From Sordaria brevicollis (lineage: Eukaryota > Ascomycota > Sordariomycetes > Sordariales > Sordariaceae), in the NCBI GenBank assembly GCA_033439795.1, contig JAUTDP010000003.1, positions 3,782,001-3,846,000 of the forward strand: a stretch of 64,000 bases of DNA, given 5' to 3'. The notes below the pieces were generated by a model. The model searched no databases. It saw nothing but the letters and a program-made list of their open reading frames with translations, and was not told where the DNA came from. The position numbers were made by a program, and so were the translations under genes. Position 1 is the stretch's first letter, and each line of letters opens with the position of its first letter. Of this stretch, positions 45,401 through 57,411 are shown piece by piece.

Positions 45401-48400
45401 TCCGATAATTTACATAGAATTTTAATCCGCCATTAATTTTTAGTACGAAGAAAATAAGCGTAATTTAAAATATAAAGTTATTTTTAATAAATCCTTTAAT
45501 TAGGGCTTCGTTTATATAATTCTAATAAGTTTTTAATTTATCGATTAATATTTTATATAATAGGCTATATTTAAAATCTTCGAGTTTCGTTCCGTCCGTT
45601 AAATCGATTTTATAATTATTAGTGCAATAATTCGGTAGAGTATTAGATTCCTTCTTATTAAATACATTTAAATATTTAGAAGCGTATTTAAAGACTTTTT
45701 TCTTAATTCGTTCGCGTAATTTTACTTTATTTTTAATAAGGGTTTATTTTTTATAATCGTTAATAAATCGATTAAATTTATAAAAATTAATTACTCTTAT
45801 ATATTTTTATTTAGCGAATATAAAAAAAGCGTTAATATTAATTATTATAAGGTCGTTATAATATTTATATTAACCTACGCCGTTTTTCTTTAACCAATAT
45901 CGATTTTACGTATCCTCGCTTTAGTAGGGATTATTTTTTCGTTCGGTTTTAAATATTTCGATATATTTTCATCGCGTAGGTATTATATCCTCCTTTTCCT
46001 ATTTTAGGGTGCGTTAATCTAATAATTAGCGTTTTATTTTCATTAAATCTTCGTTTTCTCCGCGTTAAGTTAGTCGCTTTTTTAATTCTTCGAAGAATTT
46101 AATCGGTCGGCCGTATTTCGTTAAAAGAAATAATATCGTAATTTTAAAGAAATTTTCGAATTTAATAATCCGTTTATTAAAGGTTAAAAAAATAGTAATT
46201 ATTTTATTAAAGATAAATTTCGTATTTATAACGTCGATTAAAATTTTATACTTTTTTAACTAATATTTACTTAAAATAACGTCGTATCCCGAATTAATAA
46301 CGATTATTATTTTTTTTTCGAATTTTTATCTTTATATTTTAATAATACTTTATAAATATTAATCGATTATTTCGTTATATTATCCGGTATACCCCCCTAT
46401 TACGTAAGGTTAGAAATTATATAGCTTCTCTATTCTTTATTTTATTATATTATTAGCGAAATCTTTATTTATAAAAATATTACCGTTTACTCCCGAATTA
46501 ATAAACGTATTATTCGTAAATAAAATTTTTCTATTATTACTTATTATAATATAGGATATAACTAATATAAATTTATTTAAATAGTCCTTTAAAAATCCTT
46601 TATTTACTTTTATACTTTTTAATAATATTTCTTTTAAGTTCTTTTTAAAATAAATATTTATTAATTTAATCCTTAAGAAGGAATTTAATATTTTTAAAGT
46701 AATTAATTTTCCGCCTTATCGTCGGTCGGTTTATTATTTTCTTTATTTTTACGGCTATAATAATCGATAAATTTATTAATATGGTTAGAATTACCGCTAC
46801 GATAATTAGGGTAATTACGGAAATAATATCCAATTTTTTTATATACGAAATATTTATTCTCTTCGAATAATTTATAAACTTTTTTACGAATTATATTAAA
46901 GGCGTAATAGGAATTACTTCGGTTATTATTATCGATATTAATATTATTATTAATAATATTATTAAAATTTTTATTAAAATCGGTAGAACCCTTAACCTTA
47001 TTAAACGAATTCGTAAAAAAAGAGGAAATATTTTTATCCTTATTTTTATTATCCTTTTTAACTTTATTATTACAAAAGATATATTAATTAATTTCAACCG
47101 CCTTTTTAACTATTAAAATATATTAATTAAAGGTAACGTTTTTTTATCCGTATCTTTAAAAGAGAATATTTTAAATAGTACCCGGAAATTTTTAATTAAA
47201 TTCTTATTTCTATAAATTAGGAAGACGACCGTATTCTCCAATTAAACGTATAAATTTATTACGGAATTTTTAAAAGTCTTTATTTATTTCGAATTTTAAA
47301 TCGTTAAATTCGTAAATAGCCTTCTCCTTTCGATTATAATTATAATATTTAATATATAAATAAATAAGTAGTTTATTAAAGGTTTTAATATTATAAGGGC
47401 CGTCGGCGAGGTAGGGTTTAAAATTTTGGGTAATTTTATTAACGGTACGATTTTCGATATATATTTTTTTAACTTCGTTATTAAAAAAGTAATCGGCGTT
47501 TAATTTAAATTTATTAAGAATATAATAATATTAAATATTAAAAGTAATAATATTTTTATCCTTTTTATTATAAAAATAGGGCGGGTCCTTTTCTTTAATT
47601 AATAAACATTTATAATTAATAGTAGAGAAATCGGTAATAAATATTTCTTTACGATAGCTTTTATTATTATTATTATTATTATAATTAGCGTAATTATAGC
47701 GCTTAAAATTTTCGGGAATTAGAAAGGCGACCTTTTTTTTACGGAAATTAATATTCTCTTTACGGAAGTCGATATTCTCTTTAATTAAAATAGTAATTAT
47801 AACGTATAAATCGGTTATATTACCGTCCTAAATAATTATTACTCCTCCTAATTCTTTAATTTAAACCTTTATAATTATTAAATTATCCTTAATTTTAGCG
47901 AGCTCTTTCTCTTTTTCGATTAATTTATAACGAATTTCATTCTATTTAATAAGGAAGTAGGAGTAAAAAGGATAACCCTTAATTAAAGAATTATTTTTTT
48001 ATTTATATAGAATACTTTATTTATTAATATAACCGTTATTCGACGGGGTATCATTTTAAACTCTTTTATTATCGGATAAATTATTATTTCGACCGTTATT
48101 AAACGGGGTATTATTTTAAGCGCCTTCGTTAAAATAATTAATAGTTTAACGTAATTTAATAAATTGGGTTTAGAATTTACGGTTCTTTTCGCGTAATATA
48201 GCGTTTTTATAACGTAAAGTTTCGTAATTATTTAATTCGAAGTCGGGATCTTTATTCCCGCAGGCTTCTAATAATTAATACGTTAGGAATATATTTTTAC
48301 TTTACTTTTTATATAAATTTTCGTAAAAGCGTTCGTTATTTATTTTAACGCTTTTTTAGTACTTTAATAAATTAGCGGCGTATTTATATATTCATTTTAA

Positions 48401-49100
48401 ATTAATATTTAAATTAATAGCGATAATTTAATATCTTCGTTATTAGAAAAGGATAATTTCCGTTAAAATAATTTATAATTTAGTTTTTTTAAAAATAGCG
48501 CGTACGCTTTTAAAATCTTTAATAATAAATTTAAAAGTATCGAAATCTATTAATAGGATATTACCGTTATTTTATTCCTAATAATTTTAACCTATAGCTA
48601 TTAAAACTTTAAAAATAAAAATTAAATATCCTTTATTATATTAAGCTTAATATTTCGTAATTATATTAATCTTTATATATAAAAAGCCAAATAAATCTTC
48701 TATACTAAATATATAATAAACGTTAACGAATTTATTAATAATTTCCTAATCAAAAAACGTAATAATTTTATTTATATCCTTTAAAATATTATAATCCTTT
48801 AAATTAAATTTATTAATATTATATAATTAAATATTCTATTTCTCTTTAAAGGTACCGATTATAATATTATTAAGCGAACGACGTTGAAAAATATTATTTT
48901 ACTAAATAATTATATTAAGAGTAATAAGTACGTTTATAATATTAAATTTAATTTGCTCGACCGCGAATTTATCGGATATATTCTTCCTTTAAACTTTATT
49001 TATTTAAACGCTCTCGGTAGTAAATAACTTAACGGTTTTAACCGTAATAACCTTTTCGTCGAAAATATACGCTATTATAATTAATTATAAAGGTATATAT
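42470..49100 (-). pseudogene. Gypsy-4a gag-pol (decayed)
   Basis: Minus strand: gag lies at about 49050-46700. Its zinc knuckle (46852-46811) reads KYFVYKKIGYYFRNY, so all three Cys and the His of C-x2-C-x4-H-x4-C have become Tyr. Protease is expected near 46500-46200. The RT catalytic box is near 45125-45095 with intact AYIDDIFIFS. RNase H and then integrase lie toward 42900. Many TAA/TAG stops replace Gln and Trp. The 68-codon frame at 46891-47097 is part of gag, not a gene. Confidence 0.8.
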
Positions 49101-49175
49101 TATAATTATTTTAATTAGTAAATAAGTTTAGGATATTTAAATACCTCCTTAATATATTAAAGATAATTTTATAAT

Positions 49176-49440
49176 TATTACGAGCGACGTAATTACGAGA
49201 GATAAATTTAATACGTTAAATCTAAATTTATTATAGAATTATAAAATGAAAAAGAAAAGAAGAAAACGAACAAAGGGCGCGCCCCGCGCTAAGGTTTATA
49301 CCTGGGCGCGGGCGACCTACGAAGGTAGTACGTAGTTACGTGCGTTGGTGCGGTCAACCTTTGTTAGGGTAACCGCCTAAGCGATAACCGGTCCGCCAGA
49401 TAGGGCCCTAACAGGGACCCTGTCCGCTAGCGCCGTAACA
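49176..49440 (-). repeat. Gypsy-4a 5' LTR
   Basis: Partner of 42174-42438. Its distal half (49310-49440) keeps CpA/TpG (ACGTGCGTTGGTGCGG, CAGGGACCCTG) better than the 3' LTR. Its proximal half is more mutated than the 3' LTR. Confidence 0.9.
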
Positions 49441-49582
49441 ATTATTACTTAATTAATTTAATAATAAATATGCGCTAATTATTCGGGAATTTAGATAAGA
49501 ATTATTATTAATTATAAATATATATTTATCTTATAATACTTAATATATTAGGGATAAATTAAATAATAATATACTTTATAAA
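49441..49582 (+). pseudogene. Probable continuation of the pogo-like transposase relic
   Basis: After the right TSD copy ATTAT the plus strand has a short AT-rich stretch that should be the displaced 3' part of the transposase cut at 42173. It is too decayed to assign residues. The call rests on the insertion geometry of Gypsy-4a. Confidence 0.35.
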
Positions 49583-49922
49583 TGTTACGATACTGATTTA
49601 GTAGAGGCTTGGAGAAGACGTATTATTGTACGAAAAGGAGAAGATCGAGAGAGAGTAGCGAAAAGTTTACTCCCAGACTATATATATAAATAAAGTAGAG
49701 ATATAACTATAAGTATAATTGTACTCCGTGCTACGAACCCGGCAGTCGGATTCGTAGTTATTATTCTAACCTATTGACGAAGTCGTCAACTAGCAGGTTC
49801 GCAATAAGGCCTTTAAACTACCAATAACGGATTCGTCAATAGGATTAATACGTAGCGACGTCGTTACTCTTAAGTAACGGATTCGTTAAGATACGGACAA
49901 TTACTACTTAGGACTTAGGTTA
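49583..49922 (-). repeat. Solo-LTR-like relic related to Gypsy-3
   Basis: Read on the minus strand, 49735-49583 matches the second half (R/U5 side) of the Gypsy-3 LTR, including AGTCTGGGAGTAAA, CTCTCTCGATCTTCTCC and the end ATCGTAACA. Beyond 49735 it does not match Gypsy-3. ATAAA flanks 49583-49922 (49578-49582 and 49923-49927), and the outer bases fit TG..CA, so a 340-bp solo LTR of a sister family is possible. The TSD is weak evidence in such AT-rich DNA. Confidence 0.5.
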
Positions 49923-50154
49923 ATAAATAGATTATTAAGTAAGAACTTTTAATAATAGATAATAATTAATTAATTAAGGGAAGAATCCGTCCCCGAAGGA
50001 GATAGATCCGTCCGTTATTATTAAATATTATATAAAATTATATTAGGATTCCTTAAACGGATTTATTAAATTAATTTAACGAATTCGTTAAATTACCCTA
50101 ATATACCCTATTTTAATAGGGAATCCGTCCTATAATATTTCCTAAGGGTATAGG
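49923..50154. other. Short unassigned segment between LTR relic and Gypsy-4b
   Basis: No gene. It holds a perfect 18-bp palindrome TTTAACGAATTCGTTAAA (near 50076-50093) and several GGATTCGT/ATCCGTCC-like words shared with the preceding relic, so the relic may extend farther than 49922. Confidence 0.4.
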
Positions 50155-50409
50155 TATTATAAGCGACGTAATTACGAAAGACAAGCTTAACACGTTGAAT
50201 CTAAATCTATTGTAGAATTATAAAATAAAGAAGAAAAGAAAAGAAACGAGCAAAGGGCGCGCCCCGCGCCAAGGTTTTATACCTAGGCGCGGGCGACCTA
50301 CGAAGGCGGTACGTAATTACGTACGCTAATGCGGTTAACCTTTATTAAGTAACCGCCCGAGCGATAACCGGTCCGTTAAATAGGGACCCTATCCGTTAGT
50401 ACCGTAATA
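50155..50409 (-). repeat. Gypsy-4b 3' LTR
   Basis: 255 bp. About 10 bp shorter than the Gypsy-4a LTRs, mainly where Gypsy-4a reads GGGCCCTAATAAGGAC and Gypsy-4b reads GGGACC. The difference identifies two sub-lineages. Confidence 0.9.
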
Positions 50410-50449
50410 TTACCCCCCCCTTCGAAAAAAATTCGCCCCGAATCTTCGA

Positions 50450-53400
50450 AATATTAGAATTATTATTATATATAAAATAAATCCTTTATTTCTTAGTACC
50501 TATTACTTTCTTCAATTTCCTTATACCCTTTTTTAAAGGAATATTATTATCCGGGTAATCCTTATCGAATTCTTTTATTTCCGCCTTCTATAATTATTCT
50601 TCTAAATATAACGGCGGGTTCGGGAATTTTAAATACGCTTTATAGTAAATTTATAATAATTTAGGTAAATTTTTAAAATTTTTAGCGTTATAAAATTTCG
50701 GGTTTAGGTCGCATCCCTTCTAATTTATTTAATATTAAAATTTACTAAAATATATTTAAGAAATTAAAATCTCCTCTACTTCTTATTTAATATTATTATT
50801 AATATATTTTTTTATTAATTCTTCTAATTTTTCATTAAGTAATAAATTATTAAAGTATTTTCTTAATTAATCCGTATAGAAAATATCTATTCCCCTCTAA
50901 CCTTTTAATACTTTTAATTTGAACGAATAATTATACTTTTCCTTAATTTTAAAATATTAATTTATTAAAAGAAAATCGAATTTATAGTTTAATCGGTCTG
51001 TAAATTTACTCTATTTAATAATAAATATTCTATTACTAAATTTAAAATCCGGGACGCGTTAATATTTATTTAATTATTTAATTATCCGCTTTTAAGCCTT
51101 AATAATAAATTCTTTTACTTTATTTACGTATCTTCGGATTTAATTTATTAAACCCTACGCGTCTTTTTGATTAAATTTTTTTCTAATTATTAATTATACG
51201 TTATTAAAATTAATTCGAACCTCTTAATTTAAAATTCTAAATATTAGGAATCCTTTTAATATTTCGTACGATTATATTCTATTTAAATTATTATATAATA
51301 TTCCTATTTATATTATATTTATTATTATAATCGCTTTTAATTAATTATTTTAAAAGTAATTAATAAAGGGATAAAGACGCTAATCGAAATATTCGTTCAT
51401 AATTTCGGCCTACCCTGTAATTTAATTATATCCCGAAGAGGCTAATTTCTATTTAATATTTAGAATTTTAATTAATTCGTTTATAAAGTCTAATATAAAT
51501 TAGAGGTTTCTATCCGAAATAATTTCGTTTAATAGTCCGTAAATATAGTAAAAGCCTTCGTAATATATACGGGTTATATTTTAGGCTATTACTATTATAA
51601 AATAAAGGATAATTTATAATATTTTATTGAATCGGCCTATTATTACGAATATATTATCGAATTTTCGTCTATCTTTAAATATAATTTTAAAATCTTTAAC
51701 CAAACTTTATTAAATATATTAAACCGTTAAAATAAATTCCAATTTACCGGGGGTTTTATCCCGGGGAACCTTCGAAATATAATATATTATGCAATTAGCG
51801 ACGAAGCGATCGATATTACCGGTTATTTTTAATTACTAATATTATATAAATATTAAGCGTTTTATTTTATTTTAATTTAAATAAACGGTAATAATTTTTA
51901 CGTATAATTTATAAATAATTTAAATTCTTCAAGTACTAGGTAGTATAATAAATTTATCGAAACGGGTAAGAATTTTATCGGTAATAAATCGATACCCGTT
52001 TTCCCCCCTTCTAATTATATTTTAATAAATTTCTAAATCCGGATATATCTTATTCTCGAGAATAAAGCGATTTATAAGTAAATAGCCTTCTAATTATTCC
52101 TTTCGAATTCCCTTTACAATTTTAGGGTTAATTTTTATAATAACCGTACTTAGAAATATAATCGACGCGTAGACCGTATTAATATTATTAATTATATTAT
52201 TAAATTATACTATCCAATTATTATTAAAATTCTTAAAGATTTAGAAGGTCTTTTATATTTCCTACTTTACTTTTTAATTTTTTAAATCTTTTACCTTCCT
52301 TAATAATATATCCGCTATACCGTTTTCTTTTTTTAGCCGGTAAAAAATAATAAAATAATATTAAAATAAGAATTCGGCCTATCTAACTTATCGTAAGTTT
52401 AAAAATCTTTTAATATTAAATTATTTAAAAGCTTCGTTATTTATTAAAATTAAAAAGGGTTCGTATAAATTAATAAATTCGATTCTTCAATATTATAAAG
52501 TTTTAATAATAATTATTAACTCTTTATTATAAATAAAATAATTATACTTTATACCGTATATTATTTTTAAATAAAAGGCAATTAATTGCTATTTATTATT
52601 AATTAATTATAATAATACGCCGGCTATTACTCTATCGGACGCGTCCGTCTCTATACGTATTAAACGTTCGTATTAAAAATAGGTTAAAATAAATATTAAT
52701 AATAAACGACCTTTAAATTCTTTAAACGTAATTGAATAATCTTTATTCTAATTAAAAATTTCTCCCTTTTTAATTATAATTATTAAAAGCTTTACTATTC
52801 GATTATAATTTTTAACGAAGCGTTTATAAAAATTATAAAAATTTAAAAAGGATTATATCCTTTATATATTCGTTAAAATTTATTAATCCTTTACAATTAT
52901 AATCTTTTAAAGGTCTACCGATATACTATTAATTCCAATAATAAAATTTAGGAATTTAATCTTCTTAATATAAAATTCGTATTTATCTAAATCCGCCTAT
53001 AAATTAACCGCTTTTAACTTCGTTAATACCTTCTTAATATAAATTTTATATTCTTCTAAATTATTCGAGAAAATAAAAATATTATCGATATACGCGCTAT
53101 AAAAATCGTCGAAATATTTTATTAAAATTTCGTCAATATACCGCTAAAAAATAAATGGATTATTAATTAACCTAAAGGGTAAAACTTTATATTTATAAAC
53201 GCTATATTTTATTCGGAATATCGTTAATTCCTCGTCGTTTAAATATATACGTATCTAATAAAATATTTATTAGATATTTATTTTCGAAAAGATTTTTATT
53301 TAATTAATTCGGACGATAATTTTATTAATAAAAGGTAATAAATATTTATCTTTTCGAATAATAACGTTAAATTTCCAATAATTTACGTAAAATTTCAATC

Positions 53401-56400
53401 TACTATTAGCTTTAAATATAAAAAGGATAAGCGCCGCCTATAATACCGAATTACTCTTAATAAACCCTTTAATTAATATTTTATTTATATATTTTTAATA
53501 AGCTTCCAATTCATTAATTAATATTTTATATAACGGACTATAATTAAAATCTTTAAACTTTACGCTATCAGTTAAATTGATTTTATAATCGTTAATATAA
53601 TAATCTGGTAGCGTATCCGATTCTTTTTTATTAAATATATTAAAATATTAATATACGTATTTAAAGACCTCCTTCTAAACCTTCTTTCGAAACTCTTCTT
53701 CATTTTTTAATAGGGTTTATTTCTTATAATCTTCGATAAATCGGTTAAATTTATAAAAATTAATAATTCCTATATAATTTCGTTTAACGAATATAAAAAA
53801 GGCGTCGGTACCGACGATTATAAAATCGTTATAATATTTATACTATTTTATATTATTGTATTTTAATCGGTATCGGCTATACGCATTTTCTCTTTAATAA
53901 AGGTTATTCCTTCGTTCGGTTTCGAATATTTCGATATATTCCTATCGTATAAATATTATATTATTATTTTCTTATCGTAGGGTATATTAATTTAATAATT
54001 CGTATTTTATTTTTATTAAATTCTCGTCCTCTCCTAATCGAACGAATCTTTCTTTAAACTCTTTAAAGAGTTTAATCGGTCGATTGTATTTCGTTAAAGG
54101 AAATAATATTACGGTTTTAATAAAATTCTCAAATTCGGTAATTTATTTATTAAAAATTAAAAGGGTAATAATTATTTTATCGAAGATCAATTTCGTATTT
54201 ATAACGTTAATTAAAATTTTAAATTTCTTTAATTAATATTTATTTAAAATAATATCGTATCCTGAATTAATTATAATTATTATTTCTTTTTCGAATTTCT
54301 ACCTTTATATTTTGATAATACTTCGTAAATATTAATCGATTATTTTATTATATTATCCGGTATACCCCCCCATAGCGTAAGGTTAAAAATCCTATTACTT
54401 TTTTACTCTTTATTTTATTATATTATTAACGAAATTTTTATTTATAAAAATATTATTATTTATTCCCAAATTAATAAACGTATCGTTCGTAAATAAAATT
54501 TATCTATTATTATTTATTATAATATAAGACGTAATTAATACTAATCTACTTAAATAGTCCTTTAAAAATCCTTTATTTATTTTTATACTTTTTAATAATA
54601 TTTCTTTTAGGTTCTTCCTAAAATAAACACTTATTAATTCAATCCTTAAAAAGGAATTTAATATTCCTAAAGTAATTAATTTTCCGCTTTATTATCGGCC
54701 GACTTATCGTCCTCTTTATTTTTACGGCCGTAATAATTAATAAATTCGTTAATATAATTAAAATTACCATTACGATAATTAAAATAATTATAAAAACGGT
54801 ATTTAATTTCTTTATATACAAAATATTTATTTTCCTCGAATAATTTACAAACTTTTTTATAAAATATATTTAAGGCGCGACGGGAACTACTTCGGTTATT
54901 ATTATTAATATTAATACTACTACTAATAATATTATTAAAATTCTTATTAAAATCGCTAAAACCCTTAATTTTATTAAAGGAATTCGTAGAAGACGAAAAA
55001 GTATTTTTATCTTTATTATCCTTCTTAACTTTATTATTATAAAAAATACGTTAATTAATTTCAACCGCTTTCTTAGCTATTAAGGTATATTAATTAAAAA
55101 TAATATTTTCCTATCCGTATTTTTAGAAAAGAGTATTCTAAATATTATTAAGGAGCTTTTAATTAAATTCTTACTTCTATAAATTAGAAAGGCAATTATA
55201 CTTTCCGGCTAAATATACGAATTTATTACAAAATATTTAAAAATTTCTACTTATTTCGAATTTTAAATCGTTAAATTTATAAATAGCCTTTTCCTTTTAA
55301 TTATAATTATAATATTCTACCCGCAAATAAGTAAATAATTTATTAAAAATTTTAATACTATATAATTTATCGGCGAGGTAGGGCTCGAAGTTTTAAGTAA
55401 CTTTATTAGCGGTATAATTTTCGATATATATTTTCTTAACTTCGTTATTAAAAAAATAGTCGGCGTTCAATTTAAATTTATTAAAAATATAATAATACTA
55501 AATATCGAAAATAACGGTATCTTTATCCTTTTCGTTATAAAAATAGGGTAAATACTTTTCTTTAATTAATAAACGTTTATAATTAATTATAAAGAAATTA
55601 ATAATAAGGGTCTCCTTTCAACGGCCTCTATTATTATTATCCTTATTATAATCGGTATAATTAACGCAATCGTAACGCTCGAAATTTTTAGGAATTAGGA
55701 AAATAATTTTCTTTTTACGGAAATTAGTATTTTTTTTATAGAAGTCGATATTCTCTTTAATTAAAGTAGCGATTATAATATATAAATTAATTATATCGCT
55801 GTCCCGGGTAGTTATTACTCCCCCTAATTCTTTAATTTAAACCTTTATAATTATTAAATTATTTTTAATTTTAGCAAAATCCTTCTCTTTTTCAATTAGG
55901 TCGCAGCGGGCCTCGTTCTATTTAATAAAAAAGCGGGGATAAAAAAGGTAGCCCTTAATTAAAAAATTATTTTTTTATTCGTACGGGGTGCCCTATTTAT
56001 TAATACGATTATCGTTAAACGGGGTATCGTTCTAAACCTCTTTATTATTAAATAAATCGTCGTTTTAATTATCGTTAAATAGAATATTATTTTAAACTCC
56101 TTTATTAAAATAATCGGTAATTTAATATAGCGTAATAAATTAAATTTGGAATTTACGGTTCTTTTTATACAACGCGGTATTTTTATAATATAAAGTTTTA
56201 TAATCGTTTAATTCGAAATTGGGATCCTTATTACCGTAAGCCTCTAATAATTAACGTATTCAAAATATATTTTTATTTTATTCCTTATATAAATTTTTAC
56301 GGAAGCGTTCGTTATTTATTTCGGCGCCTTTTTAATATTTTAATAAATTAACAGCGTATTTATATATTTATCCCAAATTAGTATTTAAATTAATAACGAT

Positions 56401-57080
56401 AATTTAGTATCCCTATTATTAAGAAAGGATAATTTTAGCTAAAATAATTCGCAATTTAATTTTTTCAAAAATAATATATATACTTTCAAAATCCTCGATA
56501 ATAAATTTAAAAGTATCGAAATCTATTAATAGGATATTACTATTATTTTATTCCTAATAATTTTAATTTATAACCGTTAAAGTTTTAAAAGTAAAAATTA
56601 AATAACCTTTATTATATTAAGCTTAATATTTCGCAATCGCATTAATTTTCGTATATAGGAAGCCGAATAAATCCTCCGTATTAAACGTATAACGAACGTT
56701 AATAAATTTATTAATAACTTCTTAATTAAAAAACGTAATAACTTCCTTTATATCCTTTAAAATATTATAATCCTTTAAATTAAATTTATTAATATTATAT
56801 AATTAAATATCCTATTTTTTTTTAAGGGTACCGGTTGTAATATCGCTAAATAAATAACGCTTGAAAATATTATTTTATTAAATAATTATATCCAAAATAA
56901 TAAGCACATCCGTAATATTAAATTTAATTTACTCGATTACGAATTTATCGGATATATTCTTTTTTTAAACTTCGTTTATTTAAGCGCTCTTAATAGTAAA
57001 TAATTTAGCGGTTTTAACCGCGGTAGCCTTTTCGTCGGGGGTATACGCCATCGTAATCGATTATAAGGGTATATATTATA
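50450..57080 (-). pseudogene. Gypsy-4b gag-pol (decayed)
   Basis: Same organisation as Gypsy-4a. The zinc-knuckle region (about 54835-54790) reads KYFVYKEIKYRFYNY. The RT catalytic box (about 53110-53075) reads AYIDNIFIF, so the second Asp is now Asn, whereas Gypsy-4a keeps both. The short frames at 54639-54821 and 54870-55064 are gag remnants. The protein is not expressible. Confidence 0.78.
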
Positions 57081-57151
57081 ATTACTTTAATCGGTAAACA
57101 AATTTAGAATATTTAAATACCTCCTTAATATATTAAAAATAATTTTATAAT

Positions 57152-57406
57152 TATTACGAGCGACGTAATTACGAGAGATAAATTTAATACGTTAAATCTA
57201 GGTTTATTATAGAATTATAAAATAAAAAAGAAAAGAAAAAAAACGAATAAAGGGCGCGCCCCGCGCCAGGGTTTTATACCTAGGCGCGGGCGACCTACGA
57301 AGGCGGCACGCAGTTACGTGCGCTGGTGCGGTCAACCTTTATTAGGTAACCGCCCGAGCGATAACCGGTCCGCCAAATAAGGACCCTATCCGCTAGCGCC
57401 GTGATA
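57152..57406 (-). repeat. Gypsy-4b 5' LTR
   Basis: Partner of 50155-50409. It keeps GGCACGCAGTTACGTGCGC and CCGGTCCGCC, mutated in the 3' LTR. The distal LTR half is again better preserved than the proximal half, as in Gypsy-4a. Confidence 0.9.
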
Positions 57407-57411
57407 ATAGG

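Larger units (their letters stand above)
42174..49440 (-). mobile_element. Gypsy-4a LTR retrotransposon, full length, minus strand
   Basis: 265-bp LTRs (42174-42438 and 49176-49440), with TSD ATTAT at 42169-42173 and 49441-49445. On the minus strand the 3' LTR (42174-42438) is preceded by a tract of seven G (42441-42447 read as C). LTRs start TGTTACGGCGC (kept in the 5' copy) and end near CGTGATA/CGTAATA. Length is 7267 bp. It is the same family as Gypsy-4b. Confidence 0.93.
50155..57406 (-). mobile_element. Gypsy-4b LTR retrotransposon, full length, minus strand
   Basis: 255-bp LTRs (50155-50409 and 57152-57406), with TSD ATAGG at 50150-50154 and 57407-57411. 7252 bp, alignable along its length with Gypsy-4a in the same orientation. 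On the minus strand a run of eight G (50412-50419 read as C) precedes the 3' LTR. RIP is heavy. Confidence 0.93.
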
